NCBI GenBank assembly: GCA_015179045.1
Contig: WHUZ01000060.1
Coordinates: 62,001 to 126,000, forward strand
DNA length: 64,000 nucleotides
Origin: Kalaharituber pfeilii
Taxonomy: Eukaryota > Ascomycota > Pezizomycetes > Pezizales > Pezizaceae
Direction: 5' to 3'
Shown: positions 33,546-43,399 of the stretch, piece by piece
Position numbering within the stretch: the first letter of the stretch is position 1
How the letters are laid out: every line of letters starts with the position of its first letter
Position numbers and translations under genes: made by a program
The notes under the pieces: generated by a model
Told to the model about the DNA's origin: nothing
Database searches by the model: none
What the model saw: the letters and a program-made list of their open reading frames with translations, nothing else

Positions 33546-34214
33546 TGGACTGTAATGTTCCAGTTCCATATGATTGAATTCTAGTAGAACCGCCCTCCCT
33601 CTACTTTATAGACAAATATTAAGAATTCATGATATTAAATAAGAATGGAACTCCTCTAGTATATGAAGAGTCACCATTATGTCATCAACGTTTGAATTAA
33701 ACAAGGTAAATAGATAGTGTGGCTATCAAATATCCACCGAGTATTCAGTTGCTCCTGCAGTATATTTTGCAATTTACCTGATGTCGCTAGCATGCCTGAT
33801 GCTGAAGTTACATCTCATGTTAACGGACGTACTAGTCTCAGTTTATTTGCGGCAGTGGGTTTCCAGTCGAAGTCACCACACACAGGCAACGCCATTCGGG
33901 CTGCGAACGGATCTTTTCAAGCTTTAGCAATGTCCTACAATAAAGCTGTCTCCTTTGCTTTCCTCCAGGGGCCTATGAGGCTGCCCTGCTCCTTCCGGAA
34001 ATGTAACTAGTTCATGATGTTATCAGCAGGAAGCCAATTCTGTACATATATACTATTACACAATGGTTTTTAGGAAAGCAGAACAAAAACAAGCACACCA
34101 TGAAATGGACTAAAAAGAAAAAAAGAGATACATGACAGTCACATAATACAAAGTCCAGGGAAATAACCAAAAAAAGTCCATTAAAAAAAGTCCCCTAGGG
34201 TTCCTATTAGAGAA
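33546..34214. other. Spacer and 3' flank of ANK-F
   Basis: 33546-33860 has no recognised feature. From about 33890 the sequence follows the conserved 3' flank series ('cctccaggggcctatgaggc', 'ggaaatgtaact', an A-rich end). It supports duplication with the pseudogene. Confidence 0.45.
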
Positions 34215-35855
34215 AAATCAGAACCGTTCCTTATCAGCATTGAGCGGGGGATATGGAGGAGTATCCCGGTCCGCTCTTTAAGTGAAAGTTGTGACCAAAA
34301 ATATAGCGCCACGTCCTAATAATGAAATGTGTGAAATGCTACATCGTACGGTGTTCTTCCGTTGCTACCTTGAATGTTTGGAGATGCGCCATGCTCAATC
34401 AATAGTTTTGTAAGCGTCAGGGCATTCACGTGGAAGAGAGAGTGGAGTGGGGTACTGCCTTCCTTGCTGCATTCGTTGATGAGCTTCTATGCTCCTCCCT
34501 TCAGGATTTCTGTCTGTCAACAGCTTAGAATTGTCGCTGCAAACTGCGTAATGTACTACTGCCCACTGGATGTTGTTGCGTGCAAAATAACAGCTCCCTT
34601 CTCAATCAAGAGCCAATTGCTTTTTTGCCTTCAAACACTGCCCGGAGCAAAGGTGTCATATTTCGCTTAGTCCATCGTTCCTCAATGCATCCGCGCCCAT
34701 CAAAATCAGCAGTCGTACTGCAGACTCGCAGTTTTTATTATTCAGGGGCATTATGGATGCAGCCAGTAAGGTCGATTGGAGGAGTACCGGAAGCTATAGC
34801 TTTCCTGACTTGCACCTCTTTCCAACAGTAATTTGCAGATGTCTTCATGGCACTTATACGCAGCATAAGCGAGTGGTGTGAGGCCTTTTGAATCCCTCTC
34901 TATATCTGCTCCTGAAGCAAGTAAATCTTGAACAACATTCTCATTTCCCCATCAATAGCACTGTGGATTATCCCTCCCACACTTGCCCCTCTCTCCAACA
35001 GTAATTTGCAGATGCCTTCATGACCCTTAGATGCAGCTTAGATGGAGTATAAATAAGTGGTGTTAGGCCTTTTGAATCCTTCTCTGTATCAGTTCCTAAA
35101 GCAAGGAGAGTTCGAACAGCGTTCTCATTCCCTTGGTGAATGGCATAGTGGATGCCCCTATGAGAAGACCATTTTAAGCTCAATTTTCGGTATGATCTGT
35201 AGTGACCAGCTGCTGAATAAAGTGGAACTTCGACTTGGTAGGGCAGTGAGTCCCGGAGAGTAGATGAATATATAGGCAGCACAATCACTGAGATCTCCGA
35301 AATCAAGAAATTACCCAGGCTCACGTTCGAAAGCATCGACCTCTTGTGGAGCTACTGCTAGAGAATATGGAGTAAGGATCATCACTCTCACTTATACGCC
35401 ACTTCTGAATCTGCTTATTTCCTCAGCTCGTTCATAAATGATGGTAGCGCCAATCACATGGATCGCATGGACCGCAGGAGAATGTACTACGAGACGTTGC
35501 TGCTGTTCTGAACGATGCAGCATCATTCACTAATCTGCATCACCTCACTGAGGTTCTTTCCCAAGATGGAAGCAATAAAAACACATCCACTCAAAGTCTG
35601 AAGAACATGGTGAATGGACAGCATCGTTAAACTGCTTTGGTTTGCAATCTTAGTTGTCCCAGCAAAAAATAACTGAACCCGGCAGAATATAATGTTCATA
35701 TCTTGCATTTCTTCAATTAGGCAGCTGCTAGATTCTGGTGCCTGCTTCAATTGCATCCCACAATCATAGAGATCCTTCAGCATGCTTATAATCTTTGCTG
35801 AGACTAAAATGAGACTGGCAACTGAAGCAACTATGGATATTGGATCGGACATCAC
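34215..35855 (-). pseudogene. ANK-F: internally deleted ankyrin paralog
   Basis: The start (MMSDPIS) and about 105 residues of the N-terminal domain are readable from 35855. The frame stops near 35523, where the sequence jumps into the part of exon 2 coding for NDDAASFRTAAT-like residues. The rest of exon 1, the intron and the first part of exon 2 are deleted. The linker and about two ankyrin units remain open at 34968-35336. The C-terminal block is readable only in pieces (34374-34831) with several frameshifts. It is not functional as a full receptor. Confidence 0.88.
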
Positions 35856-36640
35856 TTTGCTTTCAATATACTAGTTGGAGTAGGTCTAGGGTAGTCAAGC
35901 TGATTCTGATTTGAACTTTTCCACAAGCCCTGATAATGAGGAAGGCCCACAAAATGAACTATCGTGAAGAGTATGTTCTGCAGACAAGCAGCCTAGTAAT
36001 CCTACCATTTTCATTATCAAGATCAATCCTGTCTGTTGTCTTACCTCACCTCCGCTTTCCCTTCTCGAGTAGCTAGTCAGGCTAATATCGTCTCGGGTTT
36101 GGGCAGTGGTAAAAAGCAAGGTTATGCGAAGTGGATTGGGGGCTGCAGTTGGGGACGGACAATCACTGGCCATTCTATTCTATAGGCTAATGTACTGTAG
36201 TATAGTGGTGCCATACTCATTTTGTGCAGCCCGTGTCTGCGTTAGTACTCTAGTAGTATTTTCACCTAGATATGATTGCTTGCGACAACCAAACTGTTTG
36301 ATTTAAGTAATCCCCAATGTCTTCGAGAAGCACACAATATATAGAAAATATAGAAAGTGTTCCCGGGCCATTCGGCACAAGAATATGGAACCAAAAAAAG
36401 GGGACGAAGGAGGTCTTTTGTAAACGGATCCAATGCAGAAGAAAAATTTAAAATGTTTCCCATCAATCAGAAGCTTTGTGGGACCTTTCGTTGAAAATGG
36501 TGTGGGACGGTTAGGCAGTATATATAGCCTGAGGTACTGTGCTGGCGAAGGTTTCTGTGATCGCAGTGAGAACATCATGATGAGTGACTTGTTGTGTACT
36601 GTATACTCGAGTATAGGAGGAAGTTTATGCATAGGCAGAA
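35856..36640. other. Upstream region of ANK-F
   Basis: It follows the order of family 5' flanks: 'gaagagtatgttctgcagac' at 35964, a Tyr-type repeat stretch, and 'tttgtgggacctttcgttga' at about 36475. No supported gene. Confidence 0.45.
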
Positions 36641-36654
36641 ATCCAGTTTACCCC

Positions 36655-36900
36655 TTCTCTGCAGAGTTCCCATTTTATGCTTTGGTAATCTCCAAGTCGC
36701 CTCATATCTGCAACAATCCACCCTTCCCAATCGGGCGAGCGCATCGGCATCACCTTGAGTCACGTGTGGGCACAAGATCAAGGTATGAGGATAAATTAAC
36801 CTAGGAACATGCGGAGGCTAGACGACCACTAGTGTGAGTACAGTCACAAAAAAATAGAAAGCAAAAATTAAAAACGAGTTGTCCTGGTGTGAGCACTACC
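36655..36900 (-). repeat. Module T copy
   Basis: It contains 'gagttcccattttatgcttt', 'ccttgagtcacgtgtgggca' and a tail with 'aaattaaaaacgagttgtcc', in the order seen at 14450-14760. Confidence 0.5.
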
Positions 36901-37499
36901 ACTCCATTGCTAGTCCCTCTGCGGGAAGGTCATCAGGAGTTGTATAGTGGTTGCATTAGTAAGACGCGGTTTATCCCACGTAGTAAGTGTATTGTATTAA
37001 GAGTGAAGAGATAGATAATAAGGTTAAAAATGATGAAGAAGAATAAGATGATGAATCTATGTATATGTCTGCAGACTTTACGTGCCTTGATATTATACGC
37101 TCACGTGATACGATGCTCTGACCTGATGCCAGCGCTATCAAAAGTTCTTGATCGGAGTATCAAACCAAGCGTTATCTGTGTAATTCTAAAAGATTGTGTG
37201 TAGAAGAAAATGAAGTACGGGCAATTAACCATGCTTCCCCGCTTGTCCAGATTTTACATTTCCCAATACAGTACGTCTGCCTGCTAGCAATACCTCACAC
37301 CCGCTTTCTCCCGATTGGGCACAACACCCGTACACAGCAGACATCTGCGCCTGCTCCACGTCCAACGTACATAACTTAGATTACTGGGCTTCACGTTTTT
37401 ACCAGCCGCGCTGCCCCCCTTTTACACCGGTTCCGATTCCCAAATAATCATCGCTGGAACCGGAGTGTCGCAGTCCAGGTTTACCTTTGAGATGCTAGA
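36901..37499. other. Duplicated spacer
   Basis: It parallels 14760-15180: 'gatacgatgctctgacctga' and 'gcgctatcaaaagttcttga' match the stretch near 14970-15020. No gene recognised. Confidence 0.45.
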
Positions 37500-37560
37500 G
37501 GACCTGCTTCGCCAGCTCGGAATTGTCTCAATTCTATACCTCTCCATGGCGCTTGTTGTT
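37500..37560 (-). repeat. tRNA-like segment (degenerate)
   Basis: It contains 'gccagctcggaattgtctca', where the T-loop part of the motif has changed. It is followed by 'ccatggcgcttgttgttacc', as in the other copies. Confidence 0.45.
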
Positions 37561-37719
37561 ACCTCAGAAACACAACATTGTACTTCATCCAAGGCATAGC
37601 TAGGTCAGTTCACAGAAGGAGACAAAACCCACGCCTTTTGAACCTACCGCACGCCAACCTCTCCTCCCCCTCCCACAAAGCAGGTGGGTTCGAAAGGTTA
37701 AAAACTCCACCTTCTCTTG

Positions 37720-37945
37720 TCAACACCCCTACCACTTCTCACTTGCACCCTCTAGCAGTCGGATTGGCATTTGTCACCCCCCCACCCCTCAAGCAGCCGC
37801 AACAGCATCTCCCCCCTCTCTCTTACCACCTCTCAATCCCACCCCGCTCCACCACCTCTCTGTCACATAACCCCTCCAGAATCTCCTTCAGCGACTTCTT
37901 CACTCCCGTCTCATCATTCCACCCAACCGTCCCTTCAGCAGCGAA
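37720..37945 (+). repeat. Module C fragment fused to ANK-G
   Basis: C-rich sequence with 'aagcagccgcaacagcatct' ends where ankyrin homology begins near 37946. The 3' flank and the gene end that normally separate them are missing. Confidence 0.6.
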
Positions 37946-38918
37946 TAATACCCGCAGCAAAGTTGTCCTCCTCCAAGGAATGAATCGCTCCTCGATGTCA
38001 GCACCCATTGTGGTCAGTAATCGTACCACAGTGCTGCAGTTATTATACAGTGCCTCATGGATGCAGCCAGTAAGGTCAATCAGATGAATAGTGGAAGCAA
38101 TTGGTTCCTCACTTGCTCCTCTCTGCAAGAGTAATTTGCAGAGTTCTTTACGGTTCTTATATGCAGCGTAAGCAAGTGTGTCAGGCCTTTTGAATCCATC
38201 CCATCTATGTCTAATCCTGCAGCAAGCAGTGTGTCAATGATATTCTCATTTCCCTGATAAATGGCACTGTGTATTATCCCTTCCACACTTGCTCCTCTCC
38301 TCTATATCTGTTCCTCAAGCTAGTAGAGTTTGAACAGCGTTCTCGCTTCCCAGACGAAGTGAATGGCCCACCTTGAGAGGACTATTTTCATTTTTGGTGT
38401 CATCTGTAGTGACCAGCAGCTGATTGAAGTGGAATCTGATTGAAGTGGAACCTGGTAGAGTTGTGAGTCCCAGAGATCAGATAGGCAAATAGGCAGCATA
38501 ATGACTGAGATCTCCGAAATTGAATCAAGATCACCCAAACTCATGTCTGATAGCATTGACCAGGTACAACCTCTTGTGGAACTACTGCTAGCGAATGCGG
38601 TGTAAGAATCGTCGCTTATGCCCCACCGCTGGATTCGCTTGTAAGGCTTTGAATTGCTTAGCTGATCCCTGAACGATGATAGCGTGGATCGTATGGATTG
38701 CAAGGATGGTGTGCTACGACATGTTGCTGCCATTCTGAATAATGCAGCATCATCAGAATCATCAGGGTCCTTGTCAGATCGCGGATTGCAAGGATAAATC
38801 ATTAAGAGATACTGCTGCTGTTTTGAATGATGCAGTATCATCATTATCATCGGGAGCCTGGTCCTCCTTGATTGTGGATAAGGGTCTATTGAAATTGTCA
38901 TCGGCAGGTAGTATCCTT
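37946..38918 (-). pseudogene. ANK-G: ankyrin paralog truncated at both ends
   Basis: The linker region (38320-38901, with RGCTWSMLSDMSLGDLDSIS) and parts of the ankyrin units (38080-38286 and 37946-38128) can be read in different frames. Exon 1 and the intron are absent; homology stops at about 38918, exactly where the half palindrome begins. The C-terminal block is absent beyond 37946, where module C sequence begins. A deletion near 38300 joins two ankyrin units. It is clearly a relic. Confidence 0.85.
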
Positions 38919-39895
38919 ATCAGGGGGTCACCACGACCCTAGGGCGAGCAGTGCTATCTATGTCAGGACCAGCCGGCATGCCACACCACAACTGTAGTTT
39001 TCAGCCGCCCAAATCCATAAACCAGTACTCCCAGCTCTCTTGAAATATCTCCTTATGCATGTCTTTGTATTTTCTAGCTTTAAAGAGTGTCTATACATTA
39101 GTTGCACTGAATAGTACTACATGATGGTGATGCAATTATTGCTGTTGTATATTGCATGTGTGCAATACTGCATATCTGGCATACCTGGCATAGGCAGGCC
39201 GCTCACCCTACGGTCGTGGTGACACCCTGATACAACCAAACTTGATATACTTCCTCAGCATTAGTATTAGAGCATATATTAAGATGAATAAGATCTCAGG
39301 GTAAGATTACTGACACTTGGCAGCTCAGAGCATACCTAGCTTAGGATTTGGCATATACCAAATAGGTCACTACTCATATCTTAAGAATTGGCCTAATGGA
39401 TATGCGGAAGATAATTCCATATATTCTACCATACTCTGGCTTTAATTTGAGCCCACTTGAGGGCTATTTGCACTCACAGAAACTTTTGTTGTAGCATTCA
39501 GAAAATGTACAATATCTCAGTTGTGTATAATATCTTAGTGCAGAAATGTACAGTGCTATATTATAGATCCTGAGCTTCTACAAACCATGTATTAAAATAT
39601 AGTACTGGTAGTACTATTGCCACTGTTGCATGAGCAGGTGGAGTATTGCAGTCAGTGGGTATGTGCTTGTAAGCATCAGAGGGGTATTTCACAGAGTATA
39701 GAGGTAAGTACAACTATAGATGCTATAGATGTAGCTTTTTTGCATTTTTTCTTCTGATTCAGAATCAGCACTATCAATTTAGTCTAGAATTAATTTGTTG
39801 CATATATCAGAGATATATTCTGTATGTTATTGAGTGCTAAATCTGGAAACTTGGTGCCAGAAAAGGTGCCAAGCTGTTGGCTCGTTACCCATACG
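38919..39895 (-). mobile_element. Half copy of the palindromic element
   Basis: The part 39234-39895 aligns with the right arm 8713-9394, including 'accaaataggtcactac' and the end 'cgttacccatacg', at much lower identity than the two arms of the first copy show. The centre (38919-39233) has its own inverted ends: 'atcagggggtcaccacgacc' and, at the right, 'ggtcgtggtgacaccctgat'. The other arm is missing and replaced by ANK-G. Confidence 0.8.
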
Positions 39896-40493
39896 CAGCC
39901 TGTTACTGACCACCTTGTTGCTGCTATCTTTTTCATTTTATCTTTTCGTTCCACTCATATGCATTTAGTCGTTGCTAGACAGTATGAATAAAGCCATTGC
40001 GCCACGGCGTTTTGCTCTGCACCCCGTGACTTTCTCACCTTCCTGATATGATATATTTCCCTAATACTTCCCTATTCAGTTATGGTTCCCAAGTCACGTT
40101 ATGCTATACTTTCTCATGTATATAAACCTGCTGTTCTTGAGACTCTAAGATCAATAGACTTAACGGTATCTCTATATCCTCCCTTCGTGATTTATCCTTC
40201 ACCGTGACAAAGCAGCCCTCGCATACTTTCACGCTCGTATAGTTACTACTACGGGACTGGTATCAATGGAGTATGCTCTGTAGACCAGCCAGATAGCTAG
40301 TAGTTCTATTGTCTTCGTTAGCTATATAAATCCGGTCAGCTGTCTCATGTCCTCGCTGAGAACGACCAATTGTCGGGTCCGTCTGCGATGAATAAATACA
40401 TGAACTTGATTCACTCCTGCTCTGCCTAATGGAGTACCTAGTTAGTCAGCCTGCTTTGGTCAGTGCTAAAAGGTGGTTGGCTTCTATAAACTA
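39896..40493. other. Spacer, possible LTR-like or family upstream sequence
   Basis: A 'tatataaacc' box at about 40118 lies in otherwise unrecognised DNA. From 40255 the sequence follows family upstream spacer ('gagtatgctctgtagaccag'). No gene. Confidence 0.35.
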
Positions 40494-40495
40494 TA

Positions 40496-41647
40496 CTAGC
40501 CTAAAAAATAAGTATCTGGACAGGGGATCGATGCATATTATTCGCTTTGCAGTCTTTGGTGTAAACTTGGCTGTGGATGTCCATGAGGCCAGTCCAAATA
40601 TCATGATAGCGTCTAATTTTTATGTCAGAAGTATCCGGACAGCTGACCTAATGAAATTCAGTGGACAGCTGACATAATAAATTTAGGTCTTTACATCAAC
40701 ATGATAGGTCTTGAGATTCCGAAACTACTCTTAGTGGCGGCTGGCCTGGAAGCTTTTCCAAGGCTATCCCGAGGGCTCTTCTATAGGCTGTTCCGAAGGC
40801 TATTTCAGAGGCTGTTCTACAGGCTGTTCTGGAGGCTGTTTCGAGAGCTATTCTCACTCCTATTATATTCCGGCTATTAATCAATATTAATTTATACACA
40901 TATGGGCATCATGCTACATAATTATTCCCACCACCAGCATTAGAACAGCACTACAATAGTAGTGAAATAAAACAGCAGTATCCTACCTCTGGTGGTGATA
41001 CTCTCATTTGCACCTCTCACGGCTTCACGATTTATAGCTAACTTAGCATGCATGCATGAAGCTCTTAGAACCGCATTGTCAATGATTTCAGTACATGTCG
41101 ACTTCGATATTTTCAATTATTTTCAAGATCGCCCTTATTGATAATGGCTTGCTCACGCTATTCAGTATATGCGAATAATTTAATGCCACAATAGCGATCT
41201 TTTTCGGGAATTATTTCAAAACCTATCAGATTTCAGGACCTATGAGAATATTAGTATCTTCCTTACCTACCTTTTTTGCTTGCCATCCTTGTAGTATTAT
41301 TATTATCTATAGAGACCTTGTACTTGTAGTTATACTTACCTTTTTTGCTTGCCATCCGTGTAGTATTATTAATATGTATAGAGGCCTGGTATTTGTAGTT
41401 ATGCTGGGGCACAAAGTATTGAAGACGATGAAAACCCAAATTCATTATACCAGCTGCCCGGTGGATTTCATTAGGTCAGCTGTCCGGATACTTCTGACAT
41501 AATAAAAATTGGACGCTATCACGAAATTTGGACTGGCCTCATGGACATCCACAGCCAACCACATGAAAATATGCCTAAATTATACTGAATACTGCATAGC
41601 GCATAATATGCATTGATCCCCCGTCCGGATACTTTTTGTTCGGCTAG
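40496..41647. mobile_element. 1.15-kb TIR element, TA target site, long subterminal inverted repeats
   Basis: Ends begin CTAGCC and are flanked by TA (40494-40495 and 41648-41649). Inverted similarity extends about 180 bp inward, with AGTATC(T/C)GGAC(A/G)GGGG at the outside and the same AGTATCCGGACAG motif again inside (40633 and about 41490). The host spacer resumes after it: 'ggctgaaagtgc.gt.caagc' is also found at 47410. The ends and TA fit Tc1/mariner. No transposase frame. Confidence 0.8.
41268..41400 (+). repeat. Two-copy tandem repeat, 69-bp period
   Basis: 'taccttttttgcttgccatc' occurs at 41268 and 41337, followed each time by 'gtagtattatta'. It lies inside the TIR element. Confidence 0.8.
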
Positions 41648-42065
41648 TATGTCAAGCAAGGCTGAAAGTGCGGTACAAGCTTCCAGCGCAGCTTGGTGAA
41701 CTTGGCAGTTTGATACATACATATATGTAGACCCTTGCGGGCGCATGATCGTCTGGTAATTGATGGGGCTGTGTGCAATTAGAGTTTAGTCGTCTATTCA
41801 TAGATTCGAGATCTTGATCTGCTCGCAGCGGCGTGGCCTGCGACAGTTGCATGCGAAGTTGTATTATATAGCATAATTACCAGAGTTGGAAAGATTTCAT
41901 GATACAGAGGTGTTGTATTGTGAATTCCTGAACTACAACCGCCTTGTACTAGTATCCTGCTATGTTACGTATTCTGCTATTCATGTATACGCAATTCATG
42001 TAACCCTGATTGCTCATTCTACAGATAGATCTGGTTAAGGCTGTTGAAAAAAATGTAGGTAGTGA

Positions 42066-42395
42066 GAGGCGCGGGCAAATTGTTGTCGGAGGAGACGGCG
42101 GAGCACATCTGAGGAGAATGCAGAGTCTGGAGGGAGAAGTGGCCTAGGGGCCTGGAGGCCGTGAGGGGCCCTCCGGAGGTGAAGGAGGACGACAGAGATC
42201 AACTGTTAAAGATGCTAGAGTGGGCAGGGCGGTAATGGTTGTTTCTTTATGGTGACTTGTTTCTCAAAGCGTCGGGAAAGGGGAAGCTTATGTCATTCGT
42301 CTCATTTATTCCATTTATTTCCTTCAATCTCCTATGTACCTAACCTCGTCATAGCCCCTAGGGCGGCCGCGAGTATTGATATAAAAGAAAAAAGA
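42066..42395 (+). mobile_element. LINE 3' end (non-LTR retrotransposon, 5' truncated)
   Basis: Near 42090-42150 one frame reads ETAEH..GECRVWREKW with an internal stop, resembling the zinc-binding C-terminal region of fungal LINE reverse transcriptases. The 3' end has the 'catagcccctagggcggc' motif and an A-rich tail. The spacer copy near 47720-47760 lacks this segment, giving an approximate empty site. The left boundary is uncertain. Confidence 0.7.
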
Positions 42396-42797
42396 CTGCG
42401 CCTTTACTTTGGAGGTCTCGGCTTCCCGTGCCATTCTGTGCAGTGCACCGGAACCGTTCGCCAACGCCAACGGCCAGCAATTCTGAGAGTCTGTATAGAT
42501 GTAGACAAAATGCGATTCGCACTGTATTGTATCTGTTTGAATACTATGGGGGCATAATTCACGGATGCAATATATATTGGCGTAAGGAAGGAATAAAGCT
42601 TGAGTGTATAGGTCTAGCCTCATAACTTGTGGGCCTCTCTGGGCCTTAGCAGCAGACTAGCTTGCAGTTACACAGAATCACTACTCGATCAGGTAGCTGG
42701 ACTTATTCATACGTACTTACTGTAATTACACCCACACCTCACACTCCTTCGACCTCTCCACTGTTCTTCCCCACTCACTCCTCACTGCTAACTCCAC
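42396..42797. other. Duplicated spacer
   Basis: It aligns with 47755-48110 ('gtctgtatagatgtagac', 'gcctctctgggccttagcag') and in part with 53210-53340. No gene. Confidence 0.5.
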
Positions 42798-43012
42798 TTT
42801 TTTTTTTTTTAAATTTAATATCATTACTCGCGTGCCGCCCTAAGGGCTATGGCGATTTAAGGTACATGAGATAAAATGAGAGAAAAAGAGATGTAACAGA
42901 AAATTGTGGAGAAGTAACTGTGTGTGCGAGTCCCCTAATCCTTATTGTTCTATCGACCACATTAGAGCCAAAAGCGGGTCCCCTTCCCCCTCGCCCCCCT
43001 TCGGGGGTTTTG
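42798..43012 (-). mobile_element. LINE 3' end, minus strand
   Basis: It starts with a T-run and 'aatatcattactcgcgtgcc', the reverse complement of the LINE end at 60715-60765. The spacer copies at 48110 and 54190 go directly from 'ctccactta' to the downstream sequence, showing the site without insert. The right boundary is approximate. Confidence 0.75.
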
Positions 43013-43399
43013 ATAAAGATCTTCCTATACTATTTACTTATATCCGGCTTAACCCGTCTTCTTGCCCTCTGCAACTGCGTCCTGACTGCCGCCTCTTCTG
43101 CAAATATCCTCTGCAGCATTTCAATGCCCCTCTTCCCTCCTCAGTTCTAGTGACATGTTGCGGAGCGGGCCCTTGGCTGTTCAAATTGGGTACCTGACCA
43201 AGCACATTCCTACAGGTTGATCCACTGCTCCACCGCGTCCTTTCTTTCGTTTAAATCTAAATATACCTCATCCCTCCGTGGTTGCATATTTGAGAGCTAA
43301 CTGCCCCTACGCCCAAGCGCCTCCGCGCATAGTATACCCCTAGGAAAACAGGACTAAAACAAACAGGCTGTGAAGGGGAAAAAAAGAGAAACATTATTG
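43013..43399. other. 3' flank spacer of ANK-H
   Basis: 'gccgcctcttctgcaaatat' and 'ttctagtgacatgttgcgga' recur at 48170-48235 and 54280-54400. The A-rich end just before the stop is like other members. No gene. Confidence 0.5.

Noticed and set aside
38919..40211. Solo LTR (TGTCA...TGACA) spanning the half palindrome
   Set aside because: Possible TG/CA ends exist near 38959 and 40211, but there is no target duplication, and the sequence is better explained by the palindromic element plus spacer.
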